A stretch of DNA of 8,465 nt from an uncultured Prevotella sp. (GTDB taxonomy: Bacteria; Bacteroidota; Bacteroidia; Bacteroidales; Bacteroidaceae), in the NCBI GenBank assembly GCA_945863825.1, contig CAMBBY010000030.1, positions 1-8,465 on the forward strand, in the 5' to 3' direction. The translations under genes were made by a program, and so were the position numbers. Shown piece by piece: positions 1 to 6,962 of this stretch. The first letter of the stretch is position 1; every line of letters begins with the position of its first letter. Under the pieces are notes generated by a model, which searched no databases, was not told the origin of the DNA, and was given only the letters and a program-made list of their open reading frames with translations.

Positions 1-2
1 CA

Positions 3-398
3 TCACCGTTCGGCATGAGGCGTGACCCGATGAACAGAGCCAGGTATCGATACCACTCTGGCGTTGATCTTCGTGCTCGCTACGAAAATGTCTATTCTAT
101 GCTGCCAGGGACTGTGTCTGCTGCAGGCTTCTCGAAGACCGGTGGCAACTATGTCACGGTGAATCACGGGGTATGCTCGTGCTCCTATCTGCATCTATCA
201 AAGATAAGGGTAAAAGTTGGAGACCATGTGAGTGCAGGGCAGAACATCGCTGTATCTGGTAATACTGGTTCTCGCACAACCGGACCACATCTGCATCTGT
301 CTGTGCGACTCAATACTCCAGAGCGCAAGTACTTCAACCCGATGCTGATCCTTGGCTTCGTCAGTGAACAACTCCTCGAATACGAACATCTAAAATAA
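3..398 (+). CDS. M23 family (LytM-type) peptidoglycan metallopeptidase, 3' part
   Basis: This is the C-terminal catalytic domain of a zinc endopeptidase that cleaves peptide cross-links in peptidoglycan. The reading frame is open to the left edge, and the family motif SPFGMRRDP begins at base 3, upstream of the ATG at 15, so the gene is cut by the window and has no true start here. Visible M23 features in order are HSGVD with the metal-ligand His at 54-56 and Asp at 66-68, a YLHL motif with the third conserved His at 192-194, and the HLH pair at 288-290 and 294-296. All expected ligands are present, so the domain looks active. Such enzymes are common on conjugative elements, where they locally open the wall for the secretion channel; that role here is inference. 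It lies on the opposite strand to the tra operon and is followed after 7 bases by a small membrane peptide. Confidence 0.85.
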   Translation, partial: SPFGMRRDPMNRARYRYHSGVDLRARYENVYSMLPGTVSAAGFSKTGGNYVTVNHGVCSCSYLHLSKIRVKVGDHVSAGQNIAVSGNTGSRTTGPHLHLSVRLNTPERKYFNPMLILGFVSEQLLEYEHLK

Positions 399-405
399 TA
401 CGACT

Positions 406-549
406 ATGGGACCGATTATCATTCTCCTCGTCATCATCTATCTCTGTTCTCGAAAATCTGACAAGAGCAAGAAACGTCATCGCCACTACTCAGGCAAGTC
501 TGCCTGGGAACGAGAGTGTGATGATGGAGCAAAGTTCTTTGGGTGGTAA
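406..549 (+). CDS. Small basic single-pass membrane peptide (47 aa), unknown function
   Basis: An ATG at 406 opens a 47-codon frame ending in TAA at 547-549. The start is MGPIIILLVIIYLCSRK: residues 3-14 form a short hydrophobic segment that could span the inner membrane. A strongly basic stretch (residues 16-31, rich in Lys, Arg and His) follows, and the tail ends AKFFGW. It begins 7 bases after the M23 peptidase stop and is probably co-transcribed with it. I do not recognise a family. Support for a real gene is the tight spacing, the same strand and the membrane-anchor plus basic-tail organisation. It could be an accessory factor of the peptidase or a conserved small ICE protein. A chance ORF of this size cannot be excluded. 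Confidence 0.55.
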   Translation: MGPIIILLVIIYLCSRKSDKSKKRHRHYSGKSAWERECDDGAKFFGW

Positions 550-687
550 CCTGCTCTACAGATGTTGACAGTTCTTACGATACTGATTTTTGATTCACAA
601 GCCTGTCAAATCTGCTCGGAAACTCTAATTTTTTATAAAAAGTCGAAATTTACAGCTATCATTACCTTATAATTGAAGAAAATATTG

Positions 688-695
688 TAATTTTG
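688..695 (+). promoter_or_regulatory. Candidate Bacteroidetes -7 promoter element (TAnnTTTG)
   Basis: The bases TAATTTTG match the Bacteroidetes -7 consensus TAnnTTTG and lie 81 bases upstream of the ATPase start, in the only AT-rich intergenic gap of the window. Transcription would start near 702. I do not find a good TTTG -33 element at the expected spacing, so only half of the promoter is supported. Confidence 0.4.
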
Positions 696-699
696 CACC

Positions 700-719
700 G
701 TGATAGTGCAGAATATCAC
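700..719. repeat. Inverted repeat in the ATPase leader (possible operator or 5' hairpin)
   Basis: GTGATA (700-705) and TATCAC (714-719) are perfect reverse complements around an 8-base loop, directly at the predicted transcription start. A second short repeat, GCACT (728-732) and AGTGC (738-742) around 5 bases, follows. Either could be an operator or an mRNA hairpin. The stems are short enough to arise by chance. Confidence 0.3.
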
Positions 720-776
720 ATATTCGCGCACTCATGCAGTGCATCTATCGACGTACAATAAACATCATATTCAATT

Positions 777-1952
777 ATGCAACGACTGATAGCAAACTAT
801 AGAAGGCTTTTGAAGCTGACAGAAAGTACTTTCCACCGGTACATATATGACAAGGTGAACTGGAATGGTCGCCTTGTAGGAATTGTTGGCGCAAGAGGTG
901 TTGGTAAAACAACCATGATATTGCAACACATCAAAGAGGAGATGGATGTAAATAAATGTCTGTATGTGAATGCAGAAGATTTTTATTTCTCCTCTCATAA
1001 ACTGGTAGAACTTGCTGACGAGTTTTGCAAAATGGGCGGTGAGTATCTATGTATTGATGAAGTTCATAGGTACGATGGATGGTCACAAGAATTGAAATTA
1101 ATCTACGACTATCATCCAGAACTAAAAGTAGTTTTCTCTGGTTCCTCGATTCTTGACATCAACAAAGGTGTAAAAGCAGACTTATCACGTAGAGCCGTTA
1201 AATACACAATGTATGGACTTTCGTTTCGGGAATACTTGGAACTTTTTGAAGGTATCAAGAGTAAGACATACACATTAGAGGAAGTCCTTGACCATAAAGT
1301 AGAAATGGAGTCCAACTTCCGACCTCTGATGTATTTCCGCAAATACATTGAGAAAGGATATTATCCCTTTGCCTTAGAAGACAATTACGAAGATAAGCTT
1401 ATGGGAATAGTAACCAAGACGTTGGAAACGGACATACCTGAGTACGCCAACATGAATGTTTCTACAGGGCGTAAACTGAAACGTCTGATGGCAGTAATAG
1501 CTGAGAGTGTACCTTTCAAGCCTAATATGGTAACTTTGGCAGACGTACTGAGTGTATCACGAAACAATGTTGCAGACTATCTGCTTTATATCGAAGAAGC
1601 AGGACTTATCACACAGCTTCGCGATCAAACAGGTGGTGTGCGTTCGTTGGGAAAGGTGGACAAAGTATATCTGGAGAATACTAACCTCATTTATGTTTTG
1701 GCAAAGACAGACAAAGCAGAAATTGGTAATGTTAGAGAGACATTCTTCATGAATCAATTGCGAGTTGTTAATGACCCTATAACATCTGATGTTTCAGACT
1801 TCTGCGTTGATGACTACACTTTTGAGGTTGGCGGACGAAACAAGAAGCAAAAACAAATACGTGGTATAGAGAAAGCTTTTGTCGTCAAGGATGATATTGA
1901 GTATGGTGCGCTGAATGTTATTCCTCTTTGGATGTTCGGAATGCTTTATTAG
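777..1952 (+). CDS. AAA ATPase of the AAA_14 / DUF4143-like type
   Basis: A 391-residue P-loop ATPase. The Walker A motif GARGVGKTT is at residues 38-46, Walker B LCIDEV at 91-96, and a sensor-1-like FSGSSI at 120-125. GLSFREYLEL at 147-156 corresponds to the PLSFREF signature of AAA_14 proteins. Residues about 250-285 look like a winged-helix segment. The C-terminus (about 315-391) carries the pattern FEVGGRNK at 349-356, which resembles the E-x-K core of the PD-(D/E)xK-like fold linked to DUF4143. No catalytic nuclease activity is known for most such proteins. The ATG has no Shine-Dalgarno, as is normal in Bacteroidetes. The gene has its own AT-rich leader, is divergent in strand from the tra genes, and is followed 13 bases later by a DNA-binding-type small protein. 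It is probably cargo or an accessory gene of the element. Substrate and pathway are unknown. The family call is firm, the role is not. Confidence 0.85.
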   Translation: MQRLIANYRRLLKLTESTFHRYIYDKVNWNGRLVGIVGARGVGKTTMILQHIKEEMDVNKCLYVNAEDFYFSSHKLVELADEFCKMGGEYLCIDEVHRYDGWSQELKLIYDYHPELKVVFSGSSILDINKGVKADLSRRAVKYTMYGLSFREYLELFEGIKSKTYTLEEVLDHKVEMESNFRPLMYFRKYIEKGYYPFALEDNYEDKLMGIVTKTLETDIPEYANMNVSTGRKLKRLMAVIAESVPFKPNMVTLADVLSVSRNNVADYLLYIEEAGLITQLRDQTGGVRSLGKVDKVYLENTNLIYVLAKTDKAEIGNVRETFFMNQLRVVNDPITSDVSDFCVDDYTFEVGGRNKKQKQIRGIEKAFVVKDDIEYGALNVIPLWMFGMLY

Positions 1953-1965
1953 CTATTGATCTATT

Positions 1966-2205
1966 ATGGCTAAGAACGAAGAGAATTGGCTCGCCAAATA
2001 TACTGCCCTTCGGGAACATGTAGAGGCCCATGGTCACCTAACGGAACGCCATTCGCAACTCAACCACTGGTGGAAATATCAGAAGAAGAAACGAAAGGAA
2101 GGTAAGCTCTCGAAAGAGCAATGCCAACTGTTAGACGAGTTGTTTTCGCTTAGGTCTAACGAGCACACAGGAGGTCGCAGAAAGAAGAATCCCGAAACGG
2201 AATGA
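1966..2205 (+). CDS. Small helicase-associated (HA) domain protein, 79 aa
   Basis: A single HA-type module makes up most of the protein. It shows the expected spacing: W8 and the YTALREH helix, then HGHL near residues 22-25, then LNHWWKYQKKKRKEGKLS with the W and Q/K/R helix near residues 32-49. A Lys/Arg-rich tail (GGRRKKN) follows. HA domains are small three-helix modules seen at the C-termini of some bacterial helicases and as stand-alone proteins, where nucleic-acid binding is presumed. The ATG is 13 bases after the ATPase stop, so the two form one transcription unit, ending at the hairpin at 2212-2255. There is no helicase domain nearby, so it acts alone or with the ATPase. Specific function is unknown. 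Confidence 0.7.
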   Translation: MAKNEENWLAKYTALREHVEAHGHLTERHSQLNHWWKYQKKKRKEGKLSKEQCQLLDELFSLRSNEHTGGRRKKNPETE

Positions 2206-2211
2206 ACGCAA

Positions 2212-2255
2212 AATGCCCCGCTACAGGCTGAAAACTCAACCGGTAACGGGGCATT
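2212..2255. terminator. Bidirectional hairpin terminator between convergent genes
   Basis: AATGCCCCG (2212-2220) and CGGGGCATT (2247-2255) are perfect reverse complements around a 26-base loop. The hairpin sits between the stop of the HA gene (2205) and the stop of the T4CP gene (2236). On the minus strand the arm is followed by TTTT, partly satisfying a rho-independent terminator. On the plus strand the T-rich run (GCTTTG) is weak. One arm lies inside the last codons of the T4CP reading frame. Confidence 0.6.
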
Positions 2256-4462
2256 GCTTTGCTATGACTTTTGATGACTGCTTATTGAACTCCTGTATCT
2301 CTGCGATCATGGATTTCACTTCGGCGTTAATGCGAAGGAAGTTTGAATATAAGATGCGTTCCTTGGCTTCTTCTGACTCGAAATGATAGAACTCTGGGAG
2401 TTTGTAGTTCGCATAATCCTTCTCCTCCTTGGCGATCTCTGCCATATCGAAGTCAGTCTTGGCATAGAATTTACTCGTCTGAAACTCCTCTGAATCCTGT
2501 ATATCCATCTTTCCACCGCGTCCTGTCTTTGTCTTCACAAAGTCACGAGCCGTCTGGCCACAGATCCAACCTGTAGGCATGTCGGCAATCTTACTGCCAG
2601 GAACAAGGCTATCCATGTTCTCATTAAGATTGATGGAGGTTCGGTCTCGGTCGATGGTCACACCCTTCTTTAGCTGTACCACCTTGCCGAAGATGTCATT
2701 CGATAGCCATTCGAGGGTTTCCTTGGCACGAGCAGAACCACTCACCACATTACCTACGGTAGTGATTACCTTCTGCATACCGACCTTGCCATAGTCAGAT
2801 TCCAGCTGTGGAAGTTCCTGAAAACCCAATGCCACACTCACCATATTGCTTCGAGCAGTACCGATAAGACGGTCAATCTTATGGAAGTACAAGGTAGGCA
2901 ACTCATCGACGATGATGCTTGACAGGTACATTCTGTCCCTGACCTGTATTGACACGAGTGACAAGACGATTCAGAATAAGGGCATTCAACGCACCAATGA
3001 TACTCTCCATCTCCGGATCGTTGGCAATCAGCAGATAGCTTGGATGCTCTCTGTCGCTGACCTTCAAGTCGAAGTCATCACCTTCTTTGCTGAATATCCA
3101 ATAGGATTCTTTTGTCGCCAATCGGGATGTAAACACGCGAAGCGTGCCAATCATACCTTCCAACTGCTCCATGGCATTGTTCTCTTATGCCGTACGGAAA
3201 GGACCAAGCAAAGGCGCAACCTCCGTATCGGTCATCAAAACCTCAAAGATAGTGTCGTAACTCTCATTGAGGAATGACAAAATGTGAGGCATGTCGCTGT
3301 ACTTACCCAACCAATAGGCAGGTTTAGTGATATTGCCTGCAGCATCACGTACAACGCCAGTCGGCTTGATCATGCCGGTCTCTGGATCAATGGTCTTATC
3401 GTAATTCATTTCGTTGCCATCCTTATCGTATGGTCGCTTCTCGTAGTTACAGAAGAAGTAGATGCAAGCTGCAAGGAAGTTGACAGCTGATGCCTGGAAG
3501 AACTGGTCGCTACCGCCACCACCTTCCTTCTTTCCCTTTTGTAAGGATTCAAGCAAGGTCTCAGCCGTCTCACTTGCTGCAGCAAGGTTGCCAATGTACT
3601 TCAACTGGATAGGATTCACCCTTCGGCTGTATTCCACTTTCACGAAGTTGATCATATTGAACTGGCAATCCTTAGGAGTCTTGCCAGCCTTCTTATTGAT
3701 GCTATAGTGGTAATACAATTTCTGCGCAAGTGTCGGGAACTTATAGTCATAGACAACCATAGAGAAACCCTTTGCTGCGTGCTGACGGATGAATGGCTCA
3801 ATGATGGAAAAGGTCTTACCAGAGCCTGGTATTCCTACCACCCAGGTGCCTCGGAACGGGTTCACGATGTTCACCCATCCTTTGCGGAATTTGCCCTTGT
3901 AATAGTACCTCATAGGGATGTTCACGCTGTACTGGTTCTCCACCTTTTGCTCCATCTGCTCGAAGCTTTCGTTCTCGAAATTGAAACGGTCTTTGAGTAG
4001 ACCATCCTTCAGGTACTTGGAGATGTTGTCAAGAGCAATATGCACAAGAACCGTGCCAACTACAGACATCACCATGTAAACCCATGTGCTGCTGTAGAGG
4101 GTGAAGAACCTCGGTGCCCAATTCTGTTTGAACACCCACACGGAAAGAAACATGAGTATCATGCCGAAGGAGATGGGATATATGACCATCTTCCTCGCAT
4201 TGAACTCAAGATTCTTTTTGTTTCGTGTGCCTATACAGGTGACGCAAATCATCAGGAGTGTCATCACTTTGCTATGAAGGAGGTGACCATCCTGATAAAC
4301 GTCCATTACTTTGATGCGGTCATGAATATCTACAAGTATGCCTCCCCAAAGATCGAGTGTCTCTGGGTTCAAGGCATACTCGAAGAACTCCATAACGAGC
4401 GAGATGTAGATGAATGCCCTGAAAACCTTATACAAGGTCTGTAGGTCCTTGCTTTCTTCCAT
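2236..4462 (-). pseudogene. VirD4-type conjugative coupling protein (T4CP; TraG/MobC-like, YWFCY N-terminus), doubly disrupted
   Basis: The intact protein would be an inner-membrane ATPase that brings the relaxosome to the type IV secretion channel. Translating from ATG 4462 gives an N-terminal membrane region with about four hydrophobic helices (near residues 12-31, 62-78, 91-111 and 123-143), then Walker A GIPGSGKT at residues 210-217. The frame stops at TAA 3185-3187 (codon 426), yet the same frame resumes with MEQLEGMIGTLRV at 3172, so a sense codon, probably Tyr TAC or TAT, has become a stop. A second lesion, one extra base in the TT at 2919-2920, shifts the frame at codon 514/515, just before Walker B IIVDE. 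Removing that base and reading through the stop restores 741 codons, a normal length for Bacteroidetes T4CPs. Its ATG overlaps the lipoprotein stop as TAATG. Bacteroidetes annotators call this family MobC, TraG or simply a type IV DNA transfer protein, so I give no symbol. As it stands, Walker A and Walker B lie on separate reading frames. Confidence 0.9.
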
Positions 4463-5151
4463 TACTGCTGCTCCGCTTTGTTAAGTCTGATCTTCATGAT
4501 AGGACGTGTGGCATACTCCTGATGCTTGTCGGCACTCTCAAACCTGCCAGAGTACAGGCTGAAGCACCATGCTCTGTCGGTCTGCTGTCCTTTACATTCG
4601 GTAGAAGTCCAGTACCAACATGACTTGTCGGTAATAGGCAAGGTATCGCCACCGCATTGGGCGAGGACTTTATTGACCATCATACTGGCGTAACAAAGCT
4701 TATACATTTCTGCCACAGAGGGGATAAAATACCTTGGCAGTACATTCTGGGCGATTGGAGATGCTGTCTGACCATATCTCAGAAGGGTGGTATTGCTTTC
4801 GCCATCCATTGCTCCATAGTCTGCTGATGTTCCCTGAGCAGTATAGAGCGTATCGGGATCGCTGAAGGCAGACTTATAACAGTCCTTCAAGGTAACAGCG
4901 TATGCATAGGCATCCGTTTCTCCTGTCTTATCGACATAGAAGAGGACAGCCTCTGACTGTTTTCCCTCTTTCTGACATTTCTCGAATGGCAGCACATCGC
5001 CATTGGTGGTATAGACCATTCCGGGCTGCCATGAGTGCCATGAGAGGTCTTCTATCTCGTGCTGGTCGCATGATGTAAAGGTGATGGCAGAGAGCGCAAT
5101 GGCTACTACCGCCAACATTCCTTTCTTGATTGTATAACTTGTATTGCTCAT
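4462..5151 (-). CDS. Putative surface lipoprotein with DUF1566/fibrobacter-type C-terminal domain
   Basis: A 229-residue protein from ATG 5151. Residues 1-27 are a lipoprotein signal peptide: a KK pair, a hydrophobic core AVVAIALSAI, and FTSC with the lipidated Cys at 28. The mature N-terminus, CDQHEIED, is acidic, as in Bacteroidetes lipoprotein export signals that place proteins on the cell surface (inference). The C-terminal part has WYWTSTE at 179-185, AWCFSLYSG at 194-202 and TRPIMKIR at 215-222. This is the YWSSTE...AW...RPV pattern of DUF1566 and fibrobacter major-paralogous domains. The frame extends upstream to a TTG at 5217 that overlaps the traO end, but that would put 22 hydrophilic residues before the signal peptide, so I prefer 5151. 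Its stop overlaps the T4CP start by one base, indicating translational coupling. Function is unknown; adhesion, mating-pair contact or exclusion are guesses. Confidence 0.75.
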   Translation of the reverse strand: MSNTSYTIKKGMLAVVAIALSAITFTSCDQHEIEDLSWHSWQPGMVYTTNGDVLPFEKCQKEGKQSEAVLFYVDKTGETDAYAYAVTLKDCYKSAFSDPDTLYTAQGTSADYGAMDGESNTTLLRYGQTASPIAQNVLPRYFIPSVAEMYKLCYASMMVNKVLAQCGGDTLPITDKSCWYWTSTECKGQQTDRAWCFSLYSGRFESADKHQEYATRPIMKIRLNKAEQQ

Positions 5152-5203
5152 CTTATTCGTTTTACTTGTATTCTTTGACTTTCTATTGTTACTCGTATTC
5201 TCG

Positions 5204-5725
5204 TTACCTCTTGCCAACAGGGAATTTTACTCCTATGGACACGCCTGTACGGAACAGGTCAAGTCCATTGATAGAAAGGTCGGTCTTGGCTTGGACATAA
5301 AGCTTGATGCCATGGTGCAGCACAAAATTATGCTCATAACCTGCATTTACCCAACCCATAAACTCATGGGTATCGCTACCAGCACTTCCTCCTATACGCA
5401 AGGCACCATAGTTGTTCTTGCCTCGGAACACACATAGCTTATAGGCTACACCTACGCCCCATGTACGATAGTTCTTCCAGAAGGAATCATTTGTGATGTG
5501 ACCGGCATTTGTGTCTTTGTCGTACTTCACATAGCCATTGATGAAATACTCCCAGGCATTGTGGTTCTTGGTTTCATGCTCAACGGATAGTGTCGCATCA
5601 AAACCTCTCTCGTAGAGTGCGCCAACTCCTAATCCGATACGGTTGCTGTATGTTTGGGCACTTGCTACTGCTGTCATACTTGCCAGGCAGATGGCAAGCA
5701 TCATTCTTTTGATTATTGCGTTCAT
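5204..5725 (-). CDS. traO: Conjugative transposon protein TraO (outer-membrane beta-barrel-like)
   Basis: A 173-residue exported protein. The signal peptide ends at about residue 23, with basic residues at the start, a hydrophobic core and the cleavage site ASA-Q. The mature part is made of alternating, Gly- and aromatic-rich strands (IGLGVGALYERGFD, WEYFINGYVKY, WGVGVAYKL, GWVNAGYEHNFVL, FRTGVSIGVKFPVG) that resemble a small outer-membrane barrel, as expected for the Bacteroidetes TraO family. The family is a routine member of the CTnDOT-type transfer operon, next to TraN. Its exact role in the transfer apparatus is not settled. It follows traN after 14 bases. The assignment rests on the strand pattern, the length and the operon position. 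Confidence 0.8.
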   Translation of the reverse strand: MNAIIKRMMLAICLASMTAVASAQTYSNRIGLGVGALYERGFDATLSVEHETKNHNAWEYFINGYVKYDKDTNAGHITNDSFWKNYRTWGVGVAYKLCVFRGKNNYGALRIGGSAGSDTHEFMGWVNAGYEHNFVLHHGIKLYVQAKTDLSINGLDLFRTGVSIGVKFPVGKR

Positions 5726-5739
5726 ACGGCTCGTTCGTT

Positions 5740-6591
5740 TTACTCCTCATAAAGGATCGTTTTATGGAATGAATCAGCATTCAGCACATCCTCATACTCT
5801 ACGGAGAGGAATATGGTTCTGCCGCTAATCTGCTTTTCGCTCAGTTCGATGGTCAGGATCTTATCATTCGGGAAGGTCATCTTCTTGATGACAATGACAT
5901 TGCGATAACCATAGCGGAATGACTTTACTGGATCAAGGACGAGTTCAGGCGTGAGTTCTATGGTCTGAACGGTTGTTGCCTTGCTGGTCTTCTTGTCCTG
6001 AAGCTTCACTCTGAGCTGGTCGATGTCAAACTTGATGTTGGTACGGTTATCTACAGAGAAGTCAAGGAAAAAGTATTCGCCTACGCTATAGATATTGTTC
6101 AGACGCATGGTCATCCTGTGCATTCTCGTTGAGACATTGCGATAGCGTGCAGGTGAAGTCCAGATTTCTCGTGCGTACTTGACCATGTCGGCTGTGGACA
6201 TGCTGACTGCAGGATTGTTATAGGGAATACGTTCATCCAATGCTATTGCCTTATCGGTAACGGCTTCGTCCAGATGGCTCGTATAGATTAGGGCGTACTG
6301 ACTGCGGTAGCGTTCAGTTACGATAGTTACTACAGCAAGGATGTCACCATCCTTGTTGGTTTCCATTCCTTCCTTAGGCTTCAGTCGGATGGTGTTGTTG
6401 ATGGGCTGGTCACCCACCACCTTGTCGGTACTAATATCGACAAAGCGGACGGGCTCACTGGCAGTGATGAGTGTGGTTACATTCTCATTGACGGTCAGCA
6501 GTTGCATTTCGTCTGTAGTTCTCTGCGCTGATGCAGTCATGACCGATAGTGTGCATACAAAGGCTGCACATGCCTTACGAAAATTTCTCAT
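5740..6591 (-). CDS. traN: Conjugative transposon protein TraN (VirB9-like, DUF4138)
   Basis: A 283-residue exported protein. The signal peptide spans about residues 1-22 (MRNFRKA, hydrophobic core, then TASAQ). The mature part is beta-rich and matches the Bacteroidetes TraN/DUF4138 family. Recognisable segments are VRFVDISTDKVVG near 48-60, YFFLDFSVDNRTNIKFDID near 173-191, a central strand LRVKLQDKK, and FRYGYRNVIVIKKMTFPNDKILTIEL near 225-250. In the CTnDOT-type system TraN is the VirB9-like component of the periplasmic/outer-membrane core complex and works with the VirB10-like TraM. Length is slightly short for the family, but both ends look complete. It lies 18 bases after the 115-residue gene and 14 before traO. 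Confidence 0.88.
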   Translation of the reverse strand: MRNFRKACAAFVCTLSVMTASAQRTTDEMQLLTVNENVTTLITASEPVRFVDISTDKVVGDQPINNTIRLKPKEGMETNKDGDILAVVTIVTERYRSQYALIYTSHLDEAVTDKAIALDERIPYNNPAVSMSTADMVKYAREIWTSPARYRNVSTRMHRMTMRLNNIYSVGEYFFLDFSVDNRTNIKFDIDQLRVKLQDKKTSKATTVQTIELTPELVLDPVKSFRYGYRNVIVIKKMTFPNDKILTIELSEKQISGRTIFLSVEYEDVLNADSFHKTILYEE

Positions 6592-6609
6592 ATCTTTATT
6601 CTTTTGTTG

Positions 6610-6957
6610 TTAATCTCCTATGGCAGAAAGCCAAATGTAGCTTCCCTTGAATCCACTTTTTATCGTTAATCTCCAAAACTCACCTAACTTGGGTTGTGTA
6701 CTCCAATCTATATCTCCTTGACGAGGAGAATATCTTGTTCTATCTTCCTCTTCGTAAGGTAATGCAAGGAGGCTTATGGTCATATCCGTATCAAAGATCC
6801 TGAACGAGCATTTAAGCACCTTCGTGCCTGCTGCATCGTACCATTCTCTTGAAACAAACTGTCCAATGACCATAGCGTCCACAATCCAGGGTGTATGGTT
6901 TTCCCAAGCCTTGAAGAAAGTCTGATTGTCAGGGGATAATGATGCTGTCAAATACAT
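6610..6957 (-). CDS. Unrecognised Trp-rich 115-aa protein in the tra operon
   Basis: I do not recognise this protein. It has no signal peptide and no membrane segment, so it is predicted to be cytoplasmic. It contains six Trp in 115 residues (18, 24, 39, 85, 95, 109), an acidic patch EEED at 69-72, and a beta-rich pattern (VDAMVIGQFVS, KVLKCSFRIFD, FWRLTIKSGFKGSYIW). It sits between traM, whose stop is 5 bases upstream of its ATG, and traN, which starts 18 bases after its stop. It is therefore almost certainly translated with the operon. TraM and TraN are usually adjacent in CTnDOT-like elements, so this is an extra gene relative to that layout. It could be an accessory or regulatory protein, or a passenger. 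Confidence 0.7.
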   Translation of the reverse strand: MYLTASLSPDNQTFFKAWENHTPWIVDAMVIGQFVSREWYDAAGTKVLKCSFRIFDTDMTISLLALPYEEEDRTRYSPRQGDIDWSTQPKLGEFWRLTIKSGFKGSYIWLSAIGD

Positions 6958-6962
6958 TTTCT

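Noticed and set aside
565..590. TTGACA as a sigma-70 style -35 box
   Set aside because: There is no matching -10 at proper spacing, and Bacteroidetes primary sigma factors use a different consensus.
630..641. TTTTTATAAAAA palindrome as a terminator
   Set aside because: It is an AT-only palindrome without a GC stem, too unstable to be called a rho-independent terminator.
2903..3172. Separate 89-residue gene starting at the ATG at 3172
   Set aside because: It is in the same frame as the upstream T4CP fragment and is the internal continuation of that protein, so it is a pseudogene piece.
2846..3277. 143-codon plus-strand ORF
   Set aside because: It is antisense to the coupling protein gene, with no recognisable protein features, while the opposite strand encodes clear T4CP sequence.
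4040..4444. 134-codon plus-strand ORF
   Set aside because: It is a shadow of the T4CP membrane domain with no family resemblance or start signal.
5152..5217. TTG-initiated 22-residue N-terminal extension of the lipoprotein
   Set aside because: It would put a hydrophilic stretch before an otherwise standard signal peptide and overlap traO. The ATG at 5151 gives a normal lipoprotein signal.
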